From Ovoidimarina sediminis (GTDB taxonomy: Bacteria; Pseudomonadota; Alphaproteobacteria; Rhodobacterales; Rhodobacteraceae): 64,000 nucleotides of DNA. The position numbers and the translations under genes are program-made. Shown here one piece after another: positions 48,670-57,395 of the stretch (position 1 is its first letter; every line of letters begins with the position of its first letter). The stretch covers positions 186,001 through 250,000 of the forward strand of contig NZ_JAWHTE010000001.1 of assembly GCF_032586175.1 (NCBI RefSeq). Reading direction: 5' to 3'. Under the pieces are notes generated by a model. It saw only the letters and a program-made list of their open reading frames with translations. It searched no databases and was not told where the DNA came from.

Positions 48670-49860
48670 ATGAAAACTTTCCTGACGGCGACAGCCGCGA
48701 CGGCCATCATGGCAGGTGCGGCGTTTGCGGGCGGTCATTCCGAGATCAAGATCGGTGTGATCCTGGGCTTTACGGGCCCACTTGAATCGATCACCCCCGA
48801 CATGGGTGCGGGCGCTGAGCTTGCGATGGCGGAAGTCAGCGAGTCCGGTGCGCTTCTGGGTGGTGCCACGGTGACGCCGGTGCGCGGCGATTCCACCTGC
48901 ATCGATGCCGCGGCGGCCACGACCGCTGCCGAGCGCCTTGTCACCAGCGAAGGCGTGAATGCGATCATGGGCGCGGACTGCTCTGGCGTGACCGGTGCGA
49001 TCCTGTCCAACGTCGCGCTGCCGAACGGCATCGTGATGATTTCGCCGTCGGCGACCTCGCCGGGCCTGTCGACCGCCGAAGACAACGGTCTGTTCTTCCG
49101 CACCGCCCCGTCGGATGCGCGCCAGGGCGTCGTAATGACCGAAGTGCTGATGGAAGAAGGCATCAACGAAGTTGCCGTGTCCTATGTGAACAACGACTAC
49201 GGCAAGGGCCTTGCGGATGCGTTCCAGGCGGCGTTCGAAGCTGCAGGCGGCAAAGTGACGATCTCTGCCGCGCATGAGGACCAGAAGGCCGACTATTCGG
49301 CTGAAGTCGGCGCACTGGCGGCGGCGGGCGGCCAGCGCCTTGTGGTTGCCGGCTATGTCGACGGCGGCGGCTCGGGCATCGTGCGTTCGGCGCTCGATTC
49401 TGGTGCGTTCGACACGTTCCACTTCCCGGACGGGATGCTGGGCCAGGCGCTTGTCGACAACTTCGGCACCGAGATCGACGGCTCGACCGGCCAGAACCCG
49501 GGCACCGACAGCCCCGGCGCGGCGCGGTACAAGGAGCTTGCGGGCGATGCCTTCGACCCGACCGGCCCGTTCTCGCCGGAAAGCTATGACGCGGCTGCGC
49601 TGATCATGCTGGCGATGCAGGCGGCGGGTTCGGCCGAATCCGGCGACTTCAAGGATCACGTGATGGACGTGGCCAACGCGCCGGGCGAGAAGATCTATCC
49701 CGGTGAGCTGGCCAAGGCCCTCGAGATCCTCGCGAATGGCGGCGAAGTCGACTATGTCGGCGCCTCGGCGGTGGAACTGATCGGACCGGGCGAAAGCGCC
49801 GGCAACTATCGCCAGTACGTGATCGAGAACGGCGACTACAAGACCGTCAAGTATCGCTGA
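48670..49860 (+). CDS. livJ: Branched-chain amino acid ABC transporter substrate-binding protein
   Basis: Periplasmic receptor of the Liv/HAAT-type importer. The 396-residue protein has a signal peptide (MKTFLTATAATAIMAGAAFA) and the periplasmic-binding-protein type I fold. Landmarks are IKIGVILGFTGPLESITPDMG, GVNAIMGADCSGVTGAIL, AVSYVNNDYGKGLADAF, and PESYDAAALIMLAMQAAGS. The two cysteines (STCIDAAA, ADCSG) probably form the family disulfide. The start is ATG at 48670 with GGGAGATACGA upstream. A strong terminator/attenuator follows, then livG, so the receptor is likely made in excess of the membrane complex. Confidence 0.93.
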   Translation: MKTFLTATAATAIMAGAAFAGGHSEIKIGVILGFTGPLESITPDMGAGAELAMAEVSESGALLGGATVTPVRGDSTCIDAAAATTAAERLVTSEGVNAIMGADCSGVTGAILSNVALPNGIVMISPSATSPGLSTAEDNGLFFRTAPSDARQGVVMTEVLMEEGINEVAVSYVNNDYGKGLADAFQAAFEAAGGKVTISAAHEDQKADYSAEVGALAAAGGQRLVVAGYVDGGGSGIVRSALDSGAFDTFHFPDGMLGQALVDNFGTEIDGSTGQNPGTDSPGAARYKELAGDAFDPTGPFSPESYDAAALIMLAMQAAGSAESGDFKDHVMDVANAPGEKIYPGELAKALEILANGGEVDYVGASAVELIGPGESAGNYRQYVIENGDYKTVKYR

Positions 49861-49881
49861 TAACCCGATGAACTGACACGG

Positions 49882-49913
49882 AAACACCCCGGCCTGAACC
49901 CCCGGGGTGTTTT
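49882..49913 (+). terminator. Terminator/attenuator between livJ and livG
   Basis: A perfect 11-bp stem AAACACCCCGG / CCGGGGTGTTT with a 9-base loop, 21 bases after the livJ stop and 23 before livG. The stem ends in TTT then CATAT. Partial read-through would explain higher livJ expression. Confidence 0.75.
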
Positions 49914-49936
49914 CATATCCGACGGGACGCTATGCC

Positions 49937-50719
49937 ATGATCAGGGTTGAGAACCTTCACAAGCATTTCGGCGGCTTCCGGGCCGTGGACGGGGCCAGCC
50001 TGGAGATCGGCAAGGGCACGATTACCGGCCTGATCGGGCCAAACGGCGCCGGCAAGACGACGCTGTTCAACGTGATCGCCGGGCGCCTGCCGCCGACGGA
50101 CGGGCGGGTTACGATGGAGGGCGAGGACATCACCGGCCTTCCGCCGCATGACCTGTTTCACAAGGGCCTTCTGAGAACCTTCCAGATCGCGCACGAGTTT
50201 TCATCGATGACGGTGCGCGAGAACCTGATGATGGTGCCTTCGGGCCAGTCGGGGGAGACGATCTGGAACGCCTGGTTCGGGCGGGGGCGGATCGCCGAAG
50301 AGGAAGCCGCACTTCTGAAGAAAGCGGACGAAGTGCTTGAATTCCTGACGATCGACCACCTGAAGGAGGAAAAGGCGGGGAACCTTTCGGGTGGGCAGAA
50401 GAAGCTTCTCGAACTCGGGCGCACGATGATGGTGGACGCCAAGATCGTGTTCCTCGACGAGGTGGGCGCGGGCGTGAACCGAACGCTTCTGAACACGATC
50501 GGGGACGCGATCGTGCGGCTAAACCAGGAGCGCGGCTATACCTTCTGCATGATCGAGCACGACATGGATTTCATCAAACGGCTGTGCGATCCGGTGATCG
50601 TGATGGCCGAAGGGAAGGTTCTGGCCGAGGGATCGGCGGAAGAGATCATGTCGAACGAGAAGGTGATCGAGGCCTATCTGGGCACCGGGCTTAAGAACAA
50701 GGCAAAAGCTGGGGCGTAA
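49937..50719 (+). CDS. livG: Branched-chain amino acid ABC transporter ATPase LivG
   Basis: ATPase subunit of the importer, 260 residues. Walker A is GPNGAGKTTLFNV (33-45), the ABC signature is NLSGGQKKLLELG, Walker B is KIVFLDEVGAGVN and the switch region is IEHDMDFI. LLRTFQIAHEF is the LivG-type Q-loop neighbourhood. Walker B has DEV in place of the more common DEP, which should not abolish activity. The start is ATG at 49937, preceded by the attenuator. A 201-bp gap separates it from livF. Confidence 0.94.
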   Translation: MIRVENLHKHFGGFRAVDGASLEIGKGTITGLIGPNGAGKTTLFNVIAGRLPPTDGRVTMEGEDITGLPPHDLFHKGLLRTFQIAHEFSSMTVRENLMMVPSGQSGETIWNAWFGRGRIAEEEAALLKKADEVLEFLTIDHLKEEKAGNLSGGQKKLLELGRTMMVDAKIVFLDEVGAGVNRTLLNTIGDAIVRLNQERGYTFCMIEHDMDFIKRLCDPVIVMAEGKVLAEGSAEEIMSNEKVIEAYLGTGLKNKAKAGA

Positions 50720-50920
50720 CACGCCCCTTCCCCCCACATATAGCGGGAAACAGTGCGTCAACCGCAAATTCGGGCGTGACCTACGGCGAATCTTCGCGCA
50801 GGATACGGGGGAACAGACCAGGGAACCGGCCTTCGGGCCGTGGCCTGTGACAAAGGGGGCAACGGTGCGTTTCGGACCACCAGAAGACGAGGGCCTGCCG
50901 GGCCCGCGCCGGAGGCGCGG

Positions 50921-51751
50921 ATGAGCGGCAATCCCTATCAGAACGACAGGGGCAACAAGGACCTGTCGATCGCGAACCCCGCGAAACAGGGCTCTCTTCG
51001 GGCCGCCACGCAGCACGGCACGCCGCGCGAGGGCACAGCGGGCGAGCCCTACCTGATCGGCGAGGCGATGACCGGCGGCTATGGCCGGGGCGCGGATATC
51101 CTGCATGGCTGTACGATCGCCGCGGATGCGGGTGAGATCGCCGTGATCGTGGGCCCGAACGGGGCCGGCAAATCGACCGCGATGAAGGCCGTGTTCGGGA
51201 TGCTCGACCTGCGCGAGGGATCGGTAAGGATCGGTGGCAAGGATATCACCGCCCTGTCGCCGCAGGACCGGGTCGCCGAGGGCATGGCCTTCGTGCCGCA
51301 GACCTCGAACATCTTCACCTCGATGTCGGTGGAAGAAAACCTCGAGATGGGCGCGTTTCTGAGACGCGACGACATCAAGGGGACGATGGAGCAGGTTTAC
51401 GAGCTGTTCCCGATCCTGAAGGACAAGCGCCGCCAAGCGGCGGGTGAGCTTTCGGGCGGGCAGCGCCAGCAGGTGGCCGTGGGCCGGGCGCTGATGACCC
51501 AGCCCAAGGTTCTGATGCTGGACGAGCCGACCGCGGGCGTTTCGCCCATCGTGATGGACGAGCTGTTCGACAGGATCATCGAGGTGGCGCGCACCGGCAT
51601 CTCGATCCTGATGGTGGAACAGAATGCGCGGCAGGCGCTGGAGATTGCAGATACCGGCTATGTGCTGGTGCAGGGACGCAATGCGTATACCGGGACCGGT
51701 CAGGACCTTCTGGCCGACCCGGAAGTGAGGAGAACGTTCCTCGGAGGGTAG
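50921..51751 (+). CDS. livF: Branched-chain amino acid ABC transporter ATPase LivF, extended N-terminus
   Basis: Second ATPase of the importer, 276 residues. Walker A is GPNGAGKSTAMKA (about 81-93), the signature LSGGQRQQVAVGRAL, Walker B VLMLDEPTAGVSP and the switch LMVEQNARQAL. The LivF-type FVPQTSNIFTSMSVEENL is present. About 45 residues (MSGNPYQNDRGNKDLS...) precede the first strand, more than in E. coli LivF, and look disordered. The start is ATG at 50921 with GGAGG seven bases upstream; a further in-frame extension lacks support. It is followed by an unknown small gene before livH. Confidence 0.93.
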   Translation: MSGNPYQNDRGNKDLSIANPAKQGSLRAATQHGTPREGTAGEPYLIGEAMTGGYGRGADILHGCTIAADAGEIAVIVGPNGAGKSTAMKAVFGMLDLREGSVRIGGKDITALSPQDRVAEGMAFVPQTSNIFTSMSVEENLEMGAFLRRDDIKGTMEQVYELFPILKDKRRQAAGELSGGQRQQVAVGRALMTQPKVLMLDEPTAGVSPIVMDELFDRIIEVARTGISILMVEQNARQALEIADTGYVLVQGRNAYTGTGQDLLADPEVRRTFLGG

Positions 51752-51780
51752 ACAGGGAAAGCATGGAGGGGGCTTAAGCC

Positions 51781-52191
51781 ATGCTGACGACTTTGATAGT
51801 AACCGCGCTGATCGACGGGTTCTCGATCGGCCCGCCATCGATGGCCTGCTCATTCGTGAGCCCGGAGCCGGGTGAACCTCCCGTCGAAATCATGATGATC
51901 GGGCGACCGTCGCTCAAGGACCTGCCGGGGCTTTACCGGGTGGAGATGGATATCAACGGGCGCGGCCTGAAGGGTGCGGCACAGCCGATCATCGCCACCG
52001 AGGGCCGCGACGTCCTGGTCAGGGCCCGGCGGGGGGAAGATGTGTTCTATGCCATCGGCTTCGACGAAAGCGGGACAGCGGCGCTGAACATCGTCTGGGG
52101 CATGGCCGGGGAAGAGCCCGAGAAGCGGGCGACACTGACCGGGAAATGCCGCAACCATGAGAAATACATTCAGGTGTGGTCGGCCCAATAG
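51781..52191 (+). CDS. Small exported protein of unknown function inside the liv locus
   Basis: A 136-residue protein I do not recognise. The N-terminus is moderately hydrophobic (MLTTLIVTALIDGFSIG) with a cysteine at 23, and could be a weak signal. The rest is soluble: PPVEIMMIGRPSLKDLPGLYRVEMDINGRGLKG, then repeated short strands, ending GKCRNHEKYIQVWSAQ. The start is ATG at 51781, 29 bases after livF; livH follows after 111 bp on the same strand. Nothing like it is part of the standard Liv complex. It may be an accessory or an inserted gene; the DNA composition is similar to its neighbours. Confidence 0.7.
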   Translation: MLTTLIVTALIDGFSIGPPSMACSFVSPEPGEPPVEIMMIGRPSLKDLPGLYRVEMDINGRGLKGAAQPIIATEGRDVLVRARRGEDVFYAIGFDESGTAALNIVWGMAGEEPEKRATLTGKCRNHEKYIQVWSAQ

Positions 52192-52302
52192 GGCCGGCGA
52201 CACTCGACTGAACGGGCCGAACAGGCTAGAGCGGAATACCACGGGGCGGCAGGGCGCCCCGGTACGACAGCCGGGACAACAGAAAATAAAGAAGACTGCC
52301 CC

Positions 52303-53313
52303 ATGGACTTGCTGAACGCGATTGTCGCGCTCTCGAACTTCGTCATCATTCCCGCGGTATCCTATGGCAGCCAGCTTGCGCTGGGCGCGCTTGGGGTAAC
52401 GCTGATCTACGGGATCCTCAGGTTTTCCAACTTCGCCCATGGCGACACGATGGCGTTCGGCGCCATGGCGACCATCCTCGTGACATGGTGGATGCAATCG
52501 GTGGGGATCTCTCTGGGCCCCCTGCCGACCGCCCTTCTCGCCCTCCCCTTCGGGATCGCGGCGACGGGCCTTCTGGTGCTGGCGACCGACAAGACGGTTT
52601 ACCAGTTCTACCGAAGACAGAAATCGTCGCCCGTGATCCTTGTCATCGTGTCGATGGGCGTGATGTTCGTGATGAACGGGATCGTGCGGTTCATCATCGG
52701 GGTGGATGACCAGATCTTTGCGGATGGCGCCCGGTTCGTGATCACGGCGCGGGATTTCCGGGAGATGACCGGCCTGAGTGAGGGGCTGGCGCTTCGGACT
52801 TCGACGGTCATTACGGTTGTGACCGCCGTGCTGGTCGTGATCGCGCTGTTCTGGTTCCTGAACAACACCCGCACGGGCAAGTCGATGCGGGCGTTTTCGG
52901 ACAACGAGGATCTGGCGCTTCTGTCGGGGATCAATCCGGAGCGGGTGGTGATGATCACATGGCTTCTGGTGGCCGGGCTCGCGACCATCGCGGGCGTGCT
53001 TTACGGCCTCGACAAGTCGTTCAAGCCGTTCACCTATTTCCAGCTTCTTCTGCCGATCTTCGCCTCGGCGATCGTCGGGGGGCTTGGCTCTCCCATCGGG
53101 GCGATTGCGGGCGGTTTCGTGATCGCCTTTTCAGAAGTCACGATTACCTATGCGTTCAAGAAGGTGGCGACCTATGTGCTGCCCGAGTCGCTGGAGCCTG
53201 ACGGCCTCGTCCAGCTTCTGTCCACGGACTACAAGTTCGCGGTGTCCTTCGCGATCCTGATCATCGTCCTTCTGTTCAAGCCCACGGGCCTCTTCCAGGG
53301 GAAAGCGGTATGA
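52303..53313 (+). CDS. livH: Branched-chain amino acid ABC transporter permease LivH
   Basis: First membrane subunit of the importer, 336 residues with eight or more helices. Family motifs are GSQLALGALGVTLIYGILRFSNFAHGDTMAFGA near the start and SIGMGVMF-like segments in the middle (VIVSMGVMFVMNGIVRF). The EAA-like cytoplasmic loop is SMRAFSDNEDLALLSGINPERVVMITW, which contacts the ATPases. The start is ATG at 52303. It overlaps livM by 4 bp, so the permeases are coupled. About 40 residues longer than the E. coli protein, mainly in loops. Confidence 0.94.
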   Translation: MDLLNAIVALSNFVIIPAVSYGSQLALGALGVTLIYGILRFSNFAHGDTMAFGAMATILVTWWMQSVGISLGPLPTALLALPFGIAATGLLVLATDKTVYQFYRRQKSSPVILVIVSMGVMFVMNGIVRFIIGVDDQIFADGARFVITARDFREMTGLSEGLALRTSTVITVVTAVLVVIALFWFLNNTRTGKSMRAFSDNEDLALLSGINPERVVMITWLLVAGLATIAGVLYGLDKSFKPFTYFQLLLPIFASAIVGGLGSPIGAIAGGFVIAFSEVTITYAFKKVATYVLPESLEPDGLVQLLSTDYKFAVSFAILIIVLLFKPTGLFQGKAV

Positions 53314-54608
53314 CGACACGCGACTTCGGACTTTTCGCCCTCGTCCTCGGGCTTCTCGTGCTGACCGGGTTCACGCAAAGCTGGAACGTGGCGCTGACGA
53401 TCTTCAACATGGGTCTGATCAGCGCGATCATGGCGTTGGGCGTGAACATGCAATGGGGTTACGCGGGCCTGTTCAACGTGGGTGTCATGGGCTTCGTGGC
53501 GCTGGGCGGCCTTGGCGCCGTGATCGTTTCGATGCCGCCGGTGGGCGAGGCCTGGGCGGCCGGTGGCCTGCGGGTGATCCTGGGCCTGATCATGGGCGCA
53601 GCGACGATCGTTGGCGCGATCCTGTTCTGGAGCCGGATGCCCCCCGGGCGGCTGCGCGTGCTTGGCATGATCGCGATCCTGATCGCCGGGTTCTTCCTGT
53701 TCCGCCAGGTGTTCGATGGCGGCGTGGCCGCTGTCGAGGCGGTGAGCCCCGCCTCGACCGGGTATCTTGGCGGGCTGGGCCTGCCGGTGCTGCTGGCCTG
53801 GCCCGTGGGCGGGGCGCTGGCGGCCGGTGCGGCCTGGATCGTGGGCAAGACCGCGCTGGGCCTCAGATCGGATTACCTGGCGATCGCGACGCTGGGGATC
53901 GCGGAGATCATCATCGCGGTTCTGAAGAACGAGGACTGGCTGGCGCGGGGCGTGAAGAACGTGATCGGCATTCCGCGGCCCGTTCCCTACGAGATCGACC
54001 TGCAGAACGATCCGGGCTTTGTGGAACGGGTGACGGGCTGGGGCTTTGACCCGGTGACGGCATCGACCATCACCGTGAAGCTGGCCTATGCGGGGCTGTT
54101 TCTTGCGGTGCTGGTGATCATCCTCTGGCTTGCGCAGACCGCGCTCGCCTCGCCCTGGGGCCGGATGATGCGGGCGATCCGCGACAACGAGGTGGCCGCA
54201 GAGGCGATGGGCAAGGACGTGACGCGCCGCCATCTGCAGATCTTCATCCTGGGCAGCTTCGTCTGCGGGCTTGCGGGTGCGATGATGACGACGCTGGACG
54301 GGCAGCTGACCCCCGGAACCTACCAGCCCCTGCGCTTCACCTTCCTGATCTGGGTGATGGTGATCGTGGGCGGATCGGGGAACAATTTCGGCGCCGTTCT
54401 GGGCGGGTTCCTGATCTGGTTCCTCTGGGTGCAGGTGGAGCCGATGGGCCTATTGCTGGTCGAGACGATCACCGCAGGGATGCCGGACGGATCGGCGCTG
54501 AAAGCGCATCTTCTGGACAGCGCCGCGCATATGCGGCTTCTGACCATGGGGCTTGTCCTGCTGCTGGTGTTGCGGTTCAGCCCGCGTGGCCTGATCCCCG
54601 AGCGCTGA
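53310..54608 (+). CDS. livM: Branched-chain amino acid ABC transporter permease LivM
   Basis: Second membrane subunit of the importer, 432 residues. It has the LivM landmarks MALGVNMQWGYAGLFNVGVMGFVALGG, ALGLRSDYLAIATLGIAEIII and the ATPase-contact loop RMMRAIRDNEVAAEAMGKDVTRRHLQIF. Two extra hydrophobic segments at about 85-140 (VILGLIMGAATIVGAILF and LGMIAILIAGFFLF) precede the core. The start is ATG at 53310 within the livH end. The gene closes the liv locus and is convergent with the Hint-domain gene, with 10 bp between stops. Confidence 0.93.
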   Translation: MTTRDFGLFALVLGLLVLTGFTQSWNVALTIFNMGLISAIMALGVNMQWGYAGLFNVGVMGFVALGGLGAVIVSMPPVGEAWAAGGLRVILGLIMGAATIVGAILFWSRMPPGRLRVLGMIAILIAGFFLFRQVFDGGVAAVEAVSPASTGYLGGLGLPVLLAWPVGGALAAGAAWIVGKTALGLRSDYLAIATLGIAEIIIAVLKNEDWLARGVKNVIGIPRPVPYEIDLQNDPGFVERVTGWGFDPVTASTITVKLAYAGLFLAVLVIILWLAQTALASPWGRMMRAIRDNEVAAEAMGKDVTRRHLQIFILGSFVCGLAGAMMTTLDGQLTPGTYQPLRFTFLIWVMVIVGGSGNNFGAVLGGFLIWFLWVQVEPMGLLLVETITAGMPDGSALKAHLLDSAAHMRLLTMGLVLLLVLRFSPRGLIPER

Positions 54609-54618
54609 GGCCGCCGTT

Positions 54619-55800
54619 TCAGGACAGCGTCAGACGCTCAAGCTTCGCGAGATCCGGGAACAGCGTCAGGATCTCGCGGCGCCGGTCGGCCGCGCCGGGC
54701 CCGCGGGCCGTGCGGCCCGGGTGGAAGGCCTCGATCCAGAGCCCGTTGATCTGAACGAGCACCTGTTCGGCGCAGAAGAAGTGGACGTAGCTGACGCCCA
54801 TCGCTTCGACCAGCGGCTGTTTTTCGCGGGCGCAGAACTGTTCTGCCGAAATCAGGGCCGGATCGTCGCCGCTGCGGCCCAGGGGCGGCAGGAGGCGGTG
54901 GCAGGGCGAGAGTGTGATATCGTCCTCGGGCAGGCCCGGGCCAAGGCAACCGCGGCGGATCACCACCGGACGAAGCGCGGGGGCCTTGCGGAGCGCCTGC
55001 CAGTCGAGATCGACGCGCTGGACCCACTCGACGGTCTGAAGCCCGTGATCGCGGGTCAGAACCTCGTCGCCCGTCTCAAGCCGCCAGAGCGGCTTCACCC
55101 CTTCGGAGGTGGTAACGCGGAGCGAGCGAAGGCTGCCGTGGCGCACGGCCTCCTCGGGGCCGCGCGGCATGCTGGCGGGCCGGGGCGGGACACGGCGCGG
55201 GGCGACCCGGTTCGCCTGCGCGAAATCGATGTGGTGAACCTGTGCGCTTGGGGGCGCGATGGTCGGCGCGTCGATGCTGTCCGACAGCGTGGTGGTTTCG
55301 ATGCGGCCATGGAAGAACGGGGCGACCCCGCCCGCGGCGGCGCCGAAGGTGAACTTGTGCGTGCCGCGGAGGTCGACGCGGGCGCGGAGCGGCAGGGCCG
55401 CGACGAAGCCCGCCGCGGGATCGAACGGATCGCGATCGCGCCGGTCGAGATTGACCGCGGTGAAGGTGCCACCGTTGCCGGCCGACAGGGTGAGCTGGAC
55501 CCGTTCGCCGATCGCAACGAACCCTTCTGGCGAGCGCAGGCGGAACGGTGTGCCAGATCCGTCGGTGCAGCTGAGGCTGACCGCGCCCGCATGGGTAAGA
55601 ACGAAGGTGAAGGCCCCCGCATCGCGGCCCGGCACGCCGTGGGCGAAGATGGCGGAGCGGTGCAGGCGTTCGGTGGCGAAGACCAGTTCGAGGGTGCCCG
55701 CGCGGGGCGAGACCCCGGGGTCGAGGCAGACCTCCGCAAAGAGTGTGGAGCCGTCGAATTCGGCCTCTTCCCCGAATTCCCAGACTGCGACTTTCGCCAT
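54619..55800 (-). CDS. LamG-like plus Hint-domain protein, first Hint cysteine absent
   Basis: A 393-residue protein. Residues about 1-180 form a concanavalin-like (LamG) fold (VWEFGEEAEFDGSTLFAEVCLD, FFHGRIETTTL). A proline-rich linker (200-215) follows, then a Hedgehog/intein-type Hint domain (about 222-350). Hint landmarks are LWRLETGDEVLTRDHGLQTVEWV and LSPCHRLL (a variant of LSPxHRLL). The segment that normally begins with the nucleophilic cysteine (CFxxGTxI) reads HGSLRSLRV, so self-cleavage in the usual way is unlikely. The start is ATG at 55800 with GGGGGGC upstream. Rhodobacteraceae carry many Hint proteins, some in RTX-like contexts; the function is open. Confidence 0.85.
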   Translation of the reverse strand: MAKVAVWEFGEEAEFDGSTLFAEVCLDPGVSPRAGTLELVFATERLHRSAIFAHGVPGRDAGAFTFVLTHAGAVSLSCTDGSGTPFRLRSPEGFVAIGERVQLTLSAGNGGTFTAVNLDRRDRDPFDPAAGFVAALPLRARVDLRGTHKFTFGAAAGGVAPFFHGRIETTTLSDSIDAPTIAPPSAQVHHIDFAQANRVAPRRVPPRPASMPRGPEEAVRHGSLRSLRVTTSEGVKPLWRLETGDEVLTRDHGLQTVEWVQRVDLDWQALRKAPALRPVVIRRGCLGPGLPEDDITLSPCHRLLPPLGRSGDDPALISAEQFCAREKQPLVEAMGVSYVHFFCAEQVLVQINGLWIEAFHPGRTARGPGAADRRREILTLFPDLAKLERLTLS

Positions 55801-56393
55801 GACGCCCCCCAACTGAAGCGCGGTGCGCGACCGCGGCACCAGTGTTCTTCCACGGGCGCATTCCGGCGACTGGCCGGATTGGCCCAACTCGTTACCCGTG
55901 GGGAGAATGCGCCGGCCCGGATAGCGAGTGTCAGCACCATCCGGACCGGCTTTAGCGATGCAAGACCAGGCTTCCCCACAAGCCGATCCTGCACCGTGGT
56001 GACCCGAAGCAGCGTCCGGGTCAGCCCCCACAGCAGGCATGTTAGAAGCGGCCCTGACGGGTGCGAAAGTCAAAAGTGGCGGAAACGTGGCAAGACGGTG
56101 GCGGAACTCAGACGGGACAGGTCGAGCCGGCCTGTTTCGGGGTCGGGACGCGGGAAAGTATTGTTTTTTTTGAAGGAACAATTCGGGTTGTTCGGGCGAG
56201 TACGTTTCGCTGGCGGAAACAATGGCCCGTCGAATCTGCCAATACCGCCGGGATGCAGGGCGGATCAGGGCCCGGCTTGGCGGTGTCCGCCAGAGCCGCC
56301 TCGGGCGCCGGAACGGTTCACGTTTCTTCGTCGAATTCGGCGAAATCCGGTTTTCGTTTCAGATCCGGAAACAAACGGGACGCCCGAATCGCG
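55801..56393. other. 593-bp stretch without a convincing gene
   Basis: The stretch lies between the start of the Hint gene and the end of modC. Reading frames here overlap real genes in wrong frames and show no family features. A T8 tract (56163-56171) stands next to an inverted repeat, GAACAA (56176-56181) and TTGTTC (56188-56193). A small hairpin TGGCGG / CCGCCA (56278-56292) may end the mod transcript. The stretch near 56150-56220 is visibly more AT-rich than the rest. It probably holds the promoter of the Hint gene and the mod operon 3' end. Confidence 0.55.
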
Positions 56394-57395
56394 TCAGCGC
56401 AGGTAAGCGTTCAGGAGCGACATCGAGAGGCGGGTGCCGGGGCGGGGCACGTTCTGGCCAAGCGGGCTCGACTGTTCGACGCGCCAGTCAAAGGTCTGAC
56501 CCGAGAGATCGAGCCGCAGAACGGGGCCGGCGGGCCGCTGGAACACCTCGCGGACGGTAACTTCGAGCACCGCGAGCGCACCGGAGGGCCCTGGCGTGTC
56601 GCGGGAGAGCAGAAGGCCGTTTTCGGGCAGGCCGATGCGGCGCGCGTCACCCGGTCTGCCCTGACCGGGGAGGAAGAAGCTTGCGGGGCCGAGTTCGACC
56701 CGCACGCGATCGCCCCGCTTTTCGGCAATCGAAACGGCGAGATGGGCGGGGGGGACGCCCCAGCCGGCAACGCGGCCCTTCTCGACCAGCAGAAGGCGAT
56801 CGGCGAGGCGTGTGACCTCGTCACGCGCATGGGTGACGTAGACGACCGGGATCCCTGCCCCGCCGATGGCCTGGGCGAGATAGGGCAGCACTGCCTCCTT
56901 CGCGAGGCTGTCGAGGCCGGAGAGCGGTTCGTCGAGAAACAGGATTTCGGGGCCGGATGCGAGGGCGCGGGCGAGGGCCACGCGCCGCGTCTCGCCGCCC
57001 GAGAGCGTGGCGGGCTGACGGTTGATCAGCTCGCTGAGCCCGAGCCCTTCGGCGATGCCGTGAACGGCCGCGGGCGAGACGCCCCGGCGGCGCGCGCCAT
57101 AGGCGATGTTTTCGGCCACCGAGAGATGGGGAAAGAGCCGCGCGTCCTGAAAGACCATGCCGATGCGGCGGGCGTTGGGGGGCATGTGATAACGCTGTCG
57201 GGACCAGACGACTTCGCCGAAGCGGACATCGCCCTGGGCCTGGGGTTCGAGGCCAGACAGCATCATCAGAAGGCTGGTCTTGCCGCTGCCCGAAGGCCCC
57301 ATCACAGCGGTGACGCCTTCGAGCGGGATTGCGCCCGCCATGTATATCGAGAGGCCGGGCCGCTTCAGGGTAAGGTCGAAGGCAAGTTCAACCAT
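56394..57395 (-). CDS. modC: Molybdate ABC transporter ATPase ModC
   Basis: ATPase of the molybdate importer, 333 residues. Walker A is GPSGSGKTSLLMM (33-45), the Q-loop region is GMVFQDARLFPHLSVAENI, the signature TLSGGETRRVALARAL and Walker B ILFLDEPLSGLD. A C-terminal MOP-type domain (about 260-330) that binds oxyanions is recognisable (GALAVLEVTVREVFQRPAG). The start is ATG at 57395, overlapping modB by 8 bp. It is the last gene of modABC. All ATPase motifs are intact. Confidence 0.95.
   Translation of the reverse strand: MVELAFDLTLKRPGLSIYMAGAIPLEGVTAVMGPSGSGKTSLLMMLSGLEPQAQGDVRFGEVVWSRQRYHMPPNARRIGMVFQDARLFPHLSVAENIAYGARRRGVSPAAVHGIAEGLGLSELINRQPATLSGGETRRVALARALASGPEILFLDEPLSGLDSLAKEAVLPYLAQAIGGAGIPVVYVTHARDEVTRLADRLLLVEKGRVAGWGVPPAHLAVSIAEKRGDRVRVELGPASFFLPGQGRPGDARRIGLPENGLLLSRDTPGPSGALAVLEVTVREVFQRPAGPVLRLDLSGQTFDWRVEQSSPLGQNVPRPGTRLSMSLLNAYLR

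Noticed and set aside
56222..56560. Possible small plus-strand gene of 112 codons in the long gap.
   Set aside because: It runs antisense into modC, has an Arg/Gly/Ser-rich composition like other shadow frames and shows no recognisable fold.
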